Shown: positions 45,576 to 54,126 of the stretch, piece after piece | Position numbering within the stretch: the stretch's first letter is position 1 | How the letters are laid out: each line of letters starts with the position of its first letter | Source of the DNA: Azotimanducus chitobiosivorans | GTDB taxonomy: Bacteria > Pseudomonadota > Gammaproteobacteria > Pseudomonadales > Azotimanducaceae | Length of the DNA: 64,000 bases | Assembly (NCBI GenBank): GCA_965200235.1 | Contig: OZ241339.1 | Location: 3,224,001-3,288,000, forward strand | Reading direction: 5' to 3' | Made by a program: the position numbers and the translations under genes | Notes under the pieces: generated by a model | The model's input: the letters and a program-made list of their open reading frames with translations, nothing else | Databases searched by the model: none | Told to the model about the DNA's origin: nothing

Positions 45576-46631
45576 TTATGAACGGGCTGCGGTGGAGCGG
45601 CGAATCACCAATTGACACGGGAAGAGACCGGGAGAGCATGCTTCCGGTGCCTCCGGCTCATCGCCTATGAGGCGCTGAATGAGTCGCGACGTGGCCGCTT
45701 CGGCCATCTCAGTGATGGGCTGGCGCACAGTGGTCAGTGGCGGCCACAGGCGTGATGCGACCGCCGTATCGTCAAATCCGGCAATCGACACATCGTGTGG
45801 AATATGAAGATCAAGTTCGTGCGCCGCGTGCATCACGCCGCACGCCATTTCGTCGTTGGTTGCGATGATTGCAGTGGGCGGGCGTTCGCGCCGAAGGAGG
45901 CGGAAAGCCGCTTGCCGGCCGGACTCGAAGGTAAAGCGTCCGTCTTCCGTGAGGCTCGCATCCAGCCCAATCTTATTGGTCTGCAAGGCTTGCGTAAACC
46001 CGGCGAGGCGTTCGTGGCTTGCCCGGTGGTCGGGGTGTCCCTTGATGAAGCCGATACGCGTGTGTCCGAGCGCAAGCACATGCTCGGTAAGCCGAAAAGT
46101 CGCATCCGCTTCGTCGCAATAGACGCTGATGTCAGCGTTGCGAGGGTGCTTCGGCGAAATAGTGGCGACTGGCACGTCAAGACCGGACAGAACTTGCATG
46201 ACTTCCGGCATATCGCCAATCGGTGCTGGCAGCACGACGCCTTCCGCTGCAGTCAGTCGAATGAATGACTGGATGCTGCGCGAAACCTCTGCGCTCGGCA
46301 GCGTCAGCGGGCGCAGCAAGAGCGAGTAGTTGTGCGTCTCACACGCGCCGAGCACGCCGCTCAAAAGGTCTTTTGTATAGCTGAACTCTTCGGAATTTTC
46401 GTAGATCAAGCCGATGACGAACGAGCGTTTTGCTGACAGCCCGCGCGCGGCGGCATTCGGGCGGTAGTGCAGCGCGTCAATCGATGCGCGCACCTTGTCT
46501 CGTGTCGCCTCGCGGACATTGGGTTCGTTGTTGACGACGCGCGAGACGGTTTTGATTGACACCCCGGCATGGCGCGCCACATCGAATATGGTTGCCCGCA
46601 GCTTGGCCGCAGCGCGCTCGTCAGTGCGCAT
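45576..46631 (-). CDS. LacI-family transcriptional regulator
   Basis: 351 residues from the ATG at 46631 (an ATG three codons upstream is equally possible). N-terminal helix-turn-helix and hinge: TIFDVARHAGVSIKTVSRVV then NNEPNVREATRDKV and RPNAAARGLSAKRS. The periplasmic-binding-protein-like effector domain includes IGLIYENSEEFSY, FIKGHPDHRASHERLAGF and ATNDEMACGVMHAAHELG-like text. It overlaps the symporter stop by 11 nt and is followed by an operator palindrome and two glycosidases. Confidence 0.93.
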   Translation of the reverse strand: MRTDERAAAKLRATIFDVARHAGVSIKTVSRVVNNEPNVREATRDKVRASIDALHYRPNAAARGLSAKRSFVIGLIYENSEEFSYTKDLLSGVLGACETHNYSLLLRPLTLPSAEVSRSIQSFIRLTAAEGVVLPAPIGDMPEVMQVLSGLDVPVATISPKHPRNADISVYCDEADATFRLTEHVLALGHTRIGFIKGHPDHRASHERLAGFTQALQTNKIGLDASLTEDGRFTFESGRQAAFRLLRRERPPTAIIATNDEMACGVMHAAHELDLHIPHDVSIAGFDDTAVASRLWPPLTTVRQPITEMAEAATSRLIQRLIGDEPEAPEACSPGLFPCQLVIRRSTAARS

Positions 46632-47994
46632 TGCTAGCAAGCGTGCGTTCGATGTCTCGAACTTGCCCGTCGCTTAAGTTGTAGAAGCAGAGCGCGACCA
46701 CATTCAAAACGGCGATCGTCGCTGGAAACACCGTGAATAGCAAGCGAATGCCCATGAGTGAGGTGTCGGTCTGTTCCATGTTGGCGACATAGCCGAACAG
46801 CGCGAGCAGCCAACCCGACAGCCCGGCGCCGATGGCAAGTCCAAACTTCTGCGCGAACATCGAAGCGGAGAACACGAGGCCAGTCGTGCGCCGTCCGAAC
46901 TTCCATGTGCCGTAGTCGGCGACATCGGCGTACATGGCCCACACCAGCGGTGCCGTCGGACCGGCGATCAACGAGCCAAGCACATTGAGGCACATCATGA
47001 GCCCAAGCTGATCGGGCGGCACGAAAAAGAACGCAAAGCTGCAGAGGGCATTGCCTGCGGACAGGGCGATCATTAAGGTCTTCTTGTCGAAGTAGCGCGT
47101 CAGCAGGCTCGTGCAGGCCACGCCGACAATCAGCGCGAGCGAGGCCGATGTGAGAAAGATGGTGGTCAAGTCAAAGAACCAAAAGACCGCGCCGCCGTCA
47201 TCCCCGACGTAATACTTGAAGAAATGAACAGTGACAGCGCTTCGAAGCGCGATGCTTGTCAGCGTGAAAATAGCCGCGAAGCAGAGCACGATCCACGGCC
47301 GGTTCTGAAAGAGGAACTTCAGATCCCGCGACAGGCTGATGCGCTCGGTCTCTACGACCTCGACGCGCTCCTTGGTGGTGGCGAAGGTCACCCAAAAGAG
47401 CGCGATGGACGCGATCGCGAAAATGGCCATGGTGACTTGGAAGCCGGTCGCCTCGTCCTCTGCGCCAAAATACTTCACCAGCGGGCGAACGAGCATGGAT
47501 ATGAGCAGTCCGCCACCAAACGCGCCGACAAAGCGGAAGCTTGAGAGCACGGTTCGCTGCTGCGAATTCGGCGTCATCACGCCCATGAGCGCCGAGTAGG
47601 GCACGTTGATGGCGGTGTAGAGCATCATCATCAAGGTGTAGGTCACGTAGGCGTAGACGAGCTTGCCCATGTCGCTGAGCTCGGGCCCCGCAAACACGAA
47701 ATAGCCCATCACACCGTAGGGCACAGCTACCCACAGGAGGTATGGACGAAACTTGCCGTAGCGTGACTCGGTGCGGTCCGCGATGATGCCCATGGCCGGG
47801 TCGTTGATGGCATCCCAGAGCCTCGATACCAGCAGCAGCGTGCCGACGGCAGCGGCGCTGATACCGAACACATCCGTGTAGTAGTACAGCAGAAAGATGG
47901 TGAACGTTTGCCAGAAGAAGTTCGACGCGGTGTCACCGAGTCCGTAGCCGAGCTTCTCGGTGAATCTTAGGTTGTGCTGGCTTGATGTTGACAT
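46621..47994 (-). CDS. GPH-family sugar:cation symporter
   Basis: 457 residues from the ATG at 47994; a longer frame to 48150 runs into the HepT remnant and is rejected. Twelve hydrophobic helices. The MelB/LacS-type signature is KLGYGLGDTASNFFW near the N terminus and RLWDAINDPAMGIIADRT in the loop after helix 2, with GKFRPYLLW. Likely imports glucosides released by the neighbouring hydrolases, with Na+ or H+. First gene of the sugar operon. Confidence 0.92.
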   Translation of the reverse strand: MSTSSQHNLRFTEKLGYGLGDTASNFFWQTFTIFLLYYYTDVFGISAAAVGTLLLVSRLWDAINDPAMGIIADRTESRYGKFRPYLLWVAVPYGVMGYFVFAGPELSDMGKLVYAYVTYTLMMMLYTAINVPYSALMGVMTPNSQQRTVLSSFRFVGAFGGGLLISMLVRPLVKYFGAEDEATGFQVTMAIFAIASIALFWVTFATTKERVEVVETERISLSRDLKFLFQNRPWIVLCFAAIFTLTSIALRSAVTVHFFKYYVGDDGGAVFWFFDLTTIFLTSASLALIVGVACTSLLTRYFDKKTLMIALSAGNALCSFAFFFVPPDQLGLMMCLNVLGSLIAGPTAPLVWAMYADVADYGTWKFGRRTTGLVFSASMFAQKFGLAIGAGLSGWLLALFGYVANMEQTDTSLMGIRLLFTVFPATIAVLNVVALCFYNLSDGQVRDIERTLASNAH

Positions 47995-48040
47995 TGGAGC
48001 CGTGTCTCGAAGCTTCGTCAGTATAGGCGCTGGCGAGTGC

Positions 48041-48543
48041 TCACGAGCGTGCTGTGTCGATGATCGGGGCGATGTCGTTCTCGACGACTGCTGCAAGCTT
48101 CTCGAGGTCAACGCTTCTGTATCGATGCACGATGATGTTGCGCATTCCATTCCATCCTTTCAGTAATTTCGTGGCTGCCTGTCAATGAGGCTTGCCTGGG
48201 CAAGTAGTTCGATGGCATGGGCGTTGTCTTTCGGAAGTCCGAGCCGCCTCTCTCTTACGAGGTGTTTGCACATGTCGGTGAGACTCTCGAACAGGCGCTG
48301 CAGGTTCAAGGTGATGACGTCTTGCTTGTCAAAGTCCATATCGAATGCGAGATCGGATGGTTTGCTCCACGTCTGCCGAATGCGCTCAGCGTCCGTGCCC
48401 CAGCTTCCGAATCGATAGATGGCTTGGGTTTCGGGAAAGGCAGCGCAAATGACATTGGTGATCCGAGGCCAAGGGTGACGCTGCTGCATGTCTGGCAGAT
48501 GTTTGCTCGACATTCGGGAATTTGAATGGAACCGCATTCGCAA
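48041..48543 (-). pseudogene. MntA-HepT toxin-antitoxin remnant
   Basis: Bases 48543-48160 start like an MNT nucleotidyltransferase antitoxin (ETQAIYRFGSWGTDAER, then KPSDLAFDMDF; the GSxxxD...D core) but change after ~75 residues into HepT sequence (LQRLFESLTDMCKHLVRERR, GLPKDNAHAIELLAQASL). A frameshift near 48160 ends that frame; the next frame continues MRNIIVHRYRSVDLEKLAAV to IIDTARS with TGA at 48041, containing the HepT RNase/target motif RNxxxHxY. So the MNT C terminus and HepT N terminus are deleted and the halves fused out of frame. Not expected to work. Confidence 0.8.
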
Positions 48544-48943
48544 GTATAGCGTTGCCCGCTGAAGAGGCTGGAGGAACGACCGCCTTATACGAATTCGAAT
48601 ATCGAATCAGTCGTGCACGTCACCGAACAAATAGTGTAGGATTGTCCTCCCGCTGTAGCTTGCAACTGTAAGAACCAGTGTCGCTAAAAGCAGAAATCGC
48701 CTTTTTGCGCAACCTTCTGGGTGTGCCATTCATGGCGATTAGTTGTATCCCCCCCCCCCCCCCCCCCCCCGATCACCGACTAGGGAATTAGGAATACGTC
48801 AGAGGGTCATCGACCCTCTCCCCACGAAGACCAGCGCGCTCGCCGCTAGCGACGAGCGCGCTGGTACGTCTATTCCCCGTGAATCTTTACGCCTGTCTTG
48901 CCGCCCAACATCCACTTTCACTTCCTTCCACAAGGACTCTCCC
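48544..48943. other. Structured non-coding leader of the envelope cluster
   Basis: No gene; a 67-codon frame from 48743 is only the C tract read as prolines. Contents: a C22 run (48749-48770), hairpin AGAGGGTC/GACCCTCT (48801-48808/48812-48819) and a 13-bp perfect stem 48830-48842/48853-48865 starting ACCAGCGCGCTCG, whose loop holds the palindrome CGCTAGCG. A possible promoter (AATAGTGTAGGATTGT) lies near 48630-48645. Confidence 0.6.
48749..48770 (+). repeat. Homopolymer C22
   Basis: Twenty-two consecutive C, about 175 bp before the first gene of the envelope cluster. Such a tract could vary in length and switch expression (phase variation) or be an assembly artefact; the count is uncertain. 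Confidence 0.8.
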
Positions 48944-49240
48944 ATGGACACGGTACTTAGCACGATAACGGAAGCGCTACAGAAGAAATCTGTCGCGCTC
49001 GCAATCGTTTTGGGCTTCTTGTTCGGCCCCTTGGGTCTTTTTTACACCAGCGCGGTTGCGGGCGTGTTCCTGCTCCTTGCCTACCTTGTAGTCCTCAACC
49101 TGGGGGATGGAATCTACCTCGGCATTCAATGGCTTGGGGATACATCCCTCTTTTCCTCTCTTGACGCCGGGCTTGGCGGCGCGATTTGCTGCGCTGCCAT
49201 GAACGGCGTGCTTGCAAGTGACCTGAAAGAAAAGGAGTAG
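48944..49240 (+). CDS. Small membrane protein, first gene of the envelope cluster
   Basis: 98 residues from the ATG at 48944 with AAGGA 8 nt upstream. After a polar start come KKSVALAIVLGFLFGPLGLFY, two or three hydrophobic segments (VAGVFLLLAYLVVL; GLGGAICCAAMNGVL) and a charged end DLKEKE. The GFLFGPLGLFY segment resembles small TM2-like membrane proteins, but I cannot name a family. Next gene starts 5 nt on. Confidence 0.7.
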   Translation: MDTVLSTITEALQKKSVALAIVLGFLFGPLGLFYTSAVAGVFLLLAYLVVLNLGDGIYLGIQWLGDTSLFSSLDAGLGGAICCAAMNGVLASDLKEKE

Positions 49241-49244
49241 TCCC

Positions 49245-49547
49245 ATGAACAACGCAGCGAAAGGGGTTGGCATTCTTGCCGTCATTGTCGCGGTGGCGTC
49301 CTTCATTCCATTCATTGGCGTGCCCATTGCTTTCGTGGCGCTGGTCATTGCCACGGTCGCCGCTTTCCTCGGCGACAAGGGCTTGACAATCGCAACACTT
49401 GTGCTTTGCGCGGTGAAGATGGTCATCAGCCCGACATTTTTGTTTGCGGCTGGCGCCGGCCTCATCCTTCTGGCGCTGGTGCTGTTCGTTCTGCCAATCG
49501 TCGGGATCGTTCGTCAGAAAACAAAACATTCGGAGACTTCCCAATGA
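49245..49547 (+). CDS. Small membrane protein, paralogue of 60509
   Basis: 100 residues, almost wholly hydrophobic: ILAVIVAVASFIPFIGVPIA, the conserved AAFLGDKGLTIATLVLCAVK and a final helix LILLALVLFVLPIVGIV followed by a charged tail. The middle segment is nearly identical in the frameshifted copy at 60509-60788 at the other end of the cluster. Function unknown. Ribosome site AAAGGAG is in the end of the preceding gene. Confidence 0.75.
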   Translation: MNNAAKGVGILAVIVAVASFIPFIGVPIAFVALVIATVAAFLGDKGLTIATLVLCAVKMVISPTFLFAAGAGLILLALVLFVLPIVGIVRQKTKHSETSQ

Positions 49548-49694
49548 CCTGAGAGGAAAGACGACAAAAGGTGTGGCGCCAGTCTTCGAGGGCTGTAAGG
49601 GCTTCCTCTCCAGTGTTGGTGACCCCTGTAACCCACGGCGCACATATCCCTGCCAGACAACGTGTATGACGCACCCACTATTCGGAGAAGAACA

Positions 49695-50024
49695 ATGAAA
49701 CAAGCTTTACTGCTCATCTCGGTCGCCTTTCTCGCGACCGCCTGCGTGTCAAACCGCGCGGTTCAGACTGCTCAAGCGGGCGACTATGAAATGACGTGCG
49801 ATGAGCTGAAACAGGAACTCGTCACCTTGGGCGTGTCATTTGACGAGTCGGAGGGCGAATCGGGCGTCACCGGCGAGAACGTCGCGTTGGCTGTGGTCTT
49901 CTGGCCGGCCATTATCGTCAATGAAATGCGGTCCAGCAGAAACCAGGAAAGCATCTCAAAACGAACGGAGCATCTGTCCCAGATCTACAACGGGAAGTGC
50001 CTTCAGCCGCAAGCTGGAGAGTAG
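49695..50024 (+). CDS. Small lipoprotein
   Basis: 109 residues from the ATG at 49695 (GGAG upstream). Lipobox LATAC puts the acylated Cys at residue 19. The mature part has TCDELKQELVTLGVSFDE, a hydrophobic ALAVVFWPAIIVNEM and ends near SQIYNGKCLQPQAGE. This pattern (a short helix, a hydrophobic patch WPA, then KRxEHLSxIY...C) recalls small 'quinol oxidase-like' annotated lipoproteins, but I would not assign a function. Confidence 0.72.
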   Translation: MKQALLLISVAFLATACVSNRAVQTAQAGDYEMTCDELKQELVTLGVSFDESEGESGVTGENVALAVVFWPAIIVNEMRSSRNQESISKRTEHLSQIYNGKCLQPQAGE

Positions 50025-50026
50025 TT

Positions 50027-50245
50027 ATGTTCTCTCTTACTGTCCTTATGGTACTGGCGCTTTCCCCAATCATCGCCGTCTCGTTGACCAGTCTCATTCA
50101 ACCCCTTCTGGCATTGGCGCTTTTCTTGTTGCAGGTCATCGCAATTTGCCTCAGCCATGACAGAACCGGAGAAGTCCCGCTCATGCCGATTGAGAAGCAG
50201 TTTCCTAGCTTGAGTAAAAGGGCTAATCCCATAAACGCTGAGTGA
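50027..50245 (+). CDS. Small membrane protein, 3' end formed by a gene relict
   Basis: 72 residues from the ATG at 50027 with GGAGAG upstream, 2 nt after the lipoprotein stop. One long hydrophobic region (FSLTVLMVLALSPIIAVSLT; LLALALFLLQVIAICL), then a polar tail. The last three codons (N-A-E) and the stop lie in a 54-bp relict of the lipoprotein gene at 53584, so the present C terminus may be a by-product of rearrangement. Confidence 0.5.
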   Translation: MFSLTVLMVLALSPIIAVSLTSLIQPLLALALFLLQVIAICLSHDRTGEVPLMPIEKQFPSLSKRANPINAE

Positions 50246-50287
50246 GACTTTGTGACGGTGAAGAGTAACGCCAAGACAATTGCCTAG
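50234..50287 (+). pseudogene. Relict of the 3' end of a glycine-zipper lipoprotein gene
   Basis: 54 bp that align without gaps to 54061-54114, the 3' end of the lipoprotein gene downstream; about 46 of 54 bases agree by hand alignment. In the same frame it reads NAE-stop-DFVTVKSNAKTIA-stop, against NAEGDFVTVKSNAKTVA, so GGA has become TGA. It shows that a second copy of that lipoprotein gene once lay here. Confidence 0.75.
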
Positions 50288-50318
50288 CAGGGTTCGATCA
50301 CATGGAAATGGAGATCAC

Positions 50319-51266
50319 ATGCGCCACGGTAGGCTGTCCATAGCTCTCTCGCAGTTGGCCGTTGTGGCGACCGCAGGCGCTGTTTCGCTCGGCGCTTCAA
50401 CAGCACTTCAAGCGGATATGCCCGCGGCTCTATCGGCGGAGCAAAGCCAAGTTAGAAGAGGTGAAGGGCGGCAACTACAGCGACCGAAGTGCCAGATGCC
50501 CAAGAACTACACCAAGAACGCCCAAGGCATTGAATTCGAGCATTGCCTGCGCACTTCCCGTTTTCTGCGGCTGGTGCGGGAACATGGCGTGCAGCAACCG
50601 AAGTTTGAAGAAGTCTGGCTCACCGCGGAGGAATTTCCGAAACTCGCTTTCGCTGTGCCTGCGCTGCGAATCTCTTGGTCCAGTTCGACGTTTTTTGACT
50701 CCAATCGCGACGATTTAATGGCCAGTGCCGAGCCCATCATCGAGCTTGTGGCTGACGCCATCGCGCGGGACATTGGGGATGTGAACCTTTTCTTGGTTGG
50801 GCACACGGATGCGATCGGAAATGCCGCCTACAACGAGGACCTTTCGCTTCGCCGGGCGCAGCACGTCGCAGAAATGCTGGCGGCGCGCGGAGTGCCCGAA
50901 AGGCAGATGACCATCGCCGGGGTTGGATTCAGGCAGCCAGTGGCGACCAATTTCACGGAATCTGGCAGAGCCTTGAACCGGCGGGTGGAATTCATGCTGG
51001 CAGCGTTCAGCGAGGTCAATTTTGAACTTGTCGAACGGCGGGAAGTCAATCCCGAATTCTTTTCCGTTCCCGAGCGAAAGCCGCTGGTTCCGCCTGTGAT
51101 AAGTGAACAGGACCAGGGCGTAATTGCTCGCTCGCCGCCTGATCTAGGTCAAATCGTAGTGTTTGATGTCCGAAAGCAGGTGCAAATTCGGACATTGGAT
51201 ATCCCTCCACCTAAAGCCATAGGAACCCTACCAAAACGCACAGAAGACAGGGAGACTTTAAGATGA
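50319..51266 (+). CDS. OmpA-family peptidoglycan-binding protein
   Basis: 315 residues from the ATG at 50319 (GGAG upstream). A signal peptide (LSIALSQLAVVATAGAVSLG, cleavage near ALQA) precedes an OmpA_C-like domain at about residues 125-240: STFFDSNRDDLMASAEPI, LFLVGHTDAIGNAAYNEDLS and LRRAQHVAEMLAARGV to SGRALNRRVEF. No beta-barrel or lipobox is seen, so it is likely periplasmic and bound to peptidoglycan. A ~75-residue Pro/Arg-rich tail follows. Its stop overlaps the next start by 4 nt. Confidence 0.85.
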   Translation: MRHGRLSIALSQLAVVATAGAVSLGASTALQADMPAALSAEQSQVRRGEGRQLQRPKCQMPKNYTKNAQGIEFEHCLRTSRFLRLVREHGVQQPKFEEVWLTAEEFPKLAFAVPALRISWSSSTFFDSNRDDLMASAEPIIELVADAIARDIGDVNLFLVGHTDAIGNAAYNEDLSLRRAQHVAEMLAARGVPERQMTIAGVGFRQPVATNFTESGRALNRRVEFMLAAFSEVNFELVERREVNPEFFSVPERKPLVPPVISEQDQGVIARSPPDLGQIVVFDVRKQVQIRTLDIPPPKAIGTLPKRTEDRETLR

Positions 51267-52219
51267 ATGAATCGCCATCAAAGCCCGAATTGCTCAACCA
51301 ACTTGCTCAGGATGAGAGCAAGAAATTGCAGGATTTGGCTCAGAATGTAAAGGATCGCCTTAAGGAACTCAAAGATTCCAAGGAGGAACTCATTGAAGAT
51401 GGGCGATTTGACCGGTCAGCAATAGAAAAAAACACGGAGCACAAATATAAGGAGCTTGTGCAAAAAGGCAAAGGAAAGGACCGCGATGTATACAAGACCG
51501 GAAAATGGTACCTAGGAGCCTTGATCCTTGTTGGCGCTACGGAATGGCTAATCAACTACGAGTCGTTCTACAGCAAATTCGGCATCCCTGCGTTTGCAGC
51601 GGGATTGACAGTCATCGTAGCGCTCATCATCGCCTACGGCGGTCATGAAGTGGGCACGTTCTGGAAGCAGCCTGAACTGCGGAATGCGTGGAAAAAAGGG
51701 CATTCAAGCTATGTCGGGCCCGGTGCGCGGTATCGCTTTGCGTTCACGTTGGCGGGATTGATTGCAGCGCTAGTCATCGTTGGCTGGAACAGATACACCT
51801 ATTTGTCAGACACCCAAGGAATTCTTCTCGGACAATCCGTATGGCCCTCGGTGACCTATACAGTTCTCGCCAATGTGATTGTGTTCATCTTTGGGTGCCT
51901 GTTTGCATATGCAGCGCACAGTCCGGGCATATACGACGGTCGCCTCAAGATTCTGGACAGGAAAAAGAAGAAGTACGAATCTCAAGAAAAGAAGCTAATG
52001 AAGGAAACACGCAGACTAATCGCCGTCAGGATGGAGGAAGCGGCGCCTGAAAATGAAAATTTGGAGCAGGGTCGCGTGTACGAGCTTATTGAAGGGGCGC
52101 TTCACCCTGAAGCCTTTCTGGAAATCTTCTGCAAAGGGGATAAAGAGCGCCCACCAAACAAATGCCTTGAGGAATGGAGAAATTACCGAGAGGAACTTGT
52201 GCGCTCAAAGGAAGGCTGA
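51263..52219 (+). CDS. Four-helix membrane protein with coiled coils, unknown function
   Basis: 318 residues. A charged, coiled-coil N terminus (about 1-75; KKLQDLAQNVKDRLKELKDS), four membrane helices (around 80-100, 108-128, 155-175, 190-215, e.g. GLTVIVALIIAYGGHEVG, VIVFIFGCLFAYA), then a long basic coiled coil (DRKKKKYESQEKKLMKETRR) and a cytosolic tail. The sequence is lysine-rich and more A/T-rich in codon choice than the housekeeping genes nearby. It is coupled at both ends by 4-nt and 1-nt overlaps. No family recognised. Confidence 0.75.
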   Translation: MNESPSKPELLNQLAQDESKKLQDLAQNVKDRLKELKDSKEELIEDGRFDRSAIEKNTEHKYKELVQKGKGKDRDVYKTGKWYLGALILVGATEWLINYESFYSKFGIPAFAAGLTVIVALIIAYGGHEVGTFWKQPELRNAWKKGHSSYVGPGARYRFAFTLAGLIAALVIVGWNRYTYLSDTQGILLGQSVWPSVTYTVLANVIVFIFGCLFAYAAHSPGIYDGRLKILDRKKKKYESQEKKLMKETRRLIAVRMEEAAPENENLEQGRVYELIEGALHPEAFLEIFCKGDKERPPNKCLEEWRNYREELVRSKEG

Positions 52220-53541
52220 TGTCAAGTAGCACCCGAACCATGTCGTTCCAATTTCAGCATAGGCTTCTTCTCGCCTCTTTTGTGGCAGTGGCTTTCGTGG
52301 CAACGATTCATGCCAACGTCGCCCGCGCCCAGCTTCTCGGCTCAGAGTTCAACATACAGCAATTTTGTGAAGAGCCTTTGTTTGGGCAGGCTAGTCCTTT
52401 CCGCCAGACCATACTCTACTTGGAGGAGGCAATGGTGTTACCGCCGGATTTCGCGAAGGCACCTGCGCAGGATGCCGACGATGACGTCAGGGAGGAATGG
52501 CAGGCTGCTGCACGAGATGCTCTCGTAGAACTCGACTGGTATCAACAACTCGAAGACAAACTCTCTGGCAGCCTGCTGCCCTCCGAGCAGGTTTCTGTGC
52601 TTGCGATTGATTCGGACGGCAACGCTCGGGAGAGGGGAACGCTTTGCTGGCCAGCCTATACGAAGGCGCAGGAGTCGGAGCTGTCTGATCGTGGATTGCT
52701 GAAGAGTCTCTTTGGTTCAGACCCCCTTGAAGACCTTGAAACGCAGCAGCGGGTCTTTTTCGCATCCATGCGCAAATTCTTGATTGACGAATTGGTCGAT
52801 GTGAGGCCGGGCTCGTCGAGCGATAGCTATGTGCGCGCCCTCATAGGCAGTGAGACGAGTCTCAGGAGTGCGCGCGGCAAAGTCACGAGGGTGGTGATGT
52901 TTGGGAAAATGCTTGAAGCCTCGGACTATGCCGACATACCCTCGTTTGAGAGCGACTCGGCTGCTCGCGAAGCGGCCGAGCAACTGGTTGACAATCTCTC
53001 GCTCAGCTTCGGTGGCGCGTCTTTCTACGTCTACGGAATCGACCCGAAGCAGTCGGATGAGAGGGTCCGTGCTTTCTGGGAGGCGTTTCTCAACGCTGGC
53101 CAAGGCCAGCTTGCTTCTTTCGGGGTTGATCTCGCACTGACGGCGAAAGTCCCCAGCTCCTTGGACCAATTCACATTGGAAATCGAAATTCCAGAACAGC
53201 TTAATGTCGCGGAAAGCAACCGGTCACGAAGGGGCAAAGTGGTGGCCTTGGCCGCCTCCGACGGCGAACTGGTTGACAGCGCGATCATCGTCGATGGGTA
53301 CTACCGCAGCTCGATTCGAGGCCAGATGGAATGCGATAGCCTTGATGATCGATGCTCAATGAATTGCGTTCTATTGGCGCAGGCGCAGAGCGCCGTCGTG
53401 TTTCCAAATCGCATCAACGAACTGAGTCTGGAAGGTCCGTTGTCGGACATGAAAGGCTACATCGGGGAACCCGATGAAGGACAGCAGGTGGGTGCGCGTG
53501 CCTATGGCGAGGTGTCCGCGAAATTAGACGGATGCAGGTGA
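52219..53541 (+). CDS. Exported protein of unknown function
   Basis: 440 residues from the ATG at 52219, which overlaps the preceding TGA by one base. Signal peptide LLLASFVAVAFVATIHANVARA. The mature part is acidic with no membrane segment; features include FCEEPLFGQASPFRQTILYLEE, a GGASFYVYGIDPKQSDERVRAFW segment resembling a periplasmic alpha/beta unit, and a C-terminal cysteine group (ECDSLDDRCSMNCV). No family recognised. Probably periplasmic. Confidence 0.72.
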   Translation: MSSSTRTMSFQFQHRLLLASFVAVAFVATIHANVARAQLLGSEFNIQQFCEEPLFGQASPFRQTILYLEEAMVLPPDFAKAPAQDADDDVREEWQAAARDALVELDWYQQLEDKLSGSLLPSEQVSVLAIDSDGNARERGTLCWPAYTKAQESELSDRGLLKSLFGSDPLEDLETQQRVFFASMRKFLIDELVDVRPGSSSDSYVRALIGSETSLRSARGKVTRVVMFGKMLEASDYADIPSFESDSAAREAAEQLVDNLSLSFGGASFYVYGIDPKQSDERVRAFWEAFLNAGQGQLASFGVDLALTAKVPSSLDQFTLEIEIPEQLNVAESNRSRRGKVVALAASDGELVDSAIIVDGYYRSSIRGQMECDSLDDRCSMNCVLLAQAQSAVVFPNRINELSLEGPLSDMKGYIGEPDEGQQVGARAYGEVSAKLDGCR

Positions 53542-53583
53542 GCCTATTCCAATGATTCAACATTACCCAACAAGGAGAAACAA

Positions 53584-54114
53584 ATGAAAAATCTCAAGAC
53601 ACGAATGGCTTTGCTGACCATGTCATTGGGCAGCCTTCTGTTGTACGGCTGTGAAACCACTGGCATGGCTGATCGCGATGCCTACAACCAATGCATCAAC
53701 ACCGCCCTTGGCGGAGCGGTCATCGGCGCGATAGCAGGCGGTTGGGAAGATGCCTTGCTTGGCGCCGCGGTCGGTGGACTTGCCTGTGTGCTGTATCAGT
53801 ACATGACTGTCGCACAGGTTCAGCAAATGGAAGCGGGGACTGACCGCTACCTGAGCAGCGGCAACGCAAGCGGCGAATTTGAAATCGAAGGGGGAGCCGT
53901 CAAGATTCGAAACCTTGAGGACGTTGACCTTGAAGAGTTTGTCACCGAGAGCCAGCTGGCAGACGCGGGCATCGAAGATTCCTCCACATGCCGGATGTAC
54001 ACCAGCGAGGTATCTTTGGAATCTGGCACGAATCTCGACATTGAAGGCGCGAAGTGCCTGAACGCTGAGGGAGACTTTGTGACCGTGAAAAGCAACGCCA
54101 AGACTGTCGCGTAG
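53584..54114 (+). CDS. Lipoprotein with glycine-zipper segment
   Basis: 176 residues. Lipobox LLLYGC (Cys23). Residues 38-72 form a glycine-zipper (GGAVIGAIAGGWEDALLGAAVGG), a type common in outer-membrane-associated lipoproteins. The acidic C-terminal half has two cysteines (STCRMY; GAKCLN). AAGGAG lies just before the start. A relict of a second copy of its 3' end is at 50234-50287. Confidence 0.75.
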   Translation: MKNLKTRMALLTMSLGSLLLYGCETTGMADRDAYNQCINTALGGAVIGAIAGGWEDALLGAAVGGLACVLYQYMTVAQVQQMEAGTDRYLSSGNASGEFEIEGGAVKIRNLEDVDLEEFVTESQLADAGIEDSSTCRMYTSEVSLESGTNLDIEGAKCLNAEGDFVTVKSNAKTVA

Positions 54115-54126
54115 GGGCATAAGCAA

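Noticed and set aside
46621..48150. Longer symporter with a 52-residue Ser-rich N terminus
   Set aside because: The extra part is the HepT remnant in another frame; the ATG at 47994 gives the normal GPH start.
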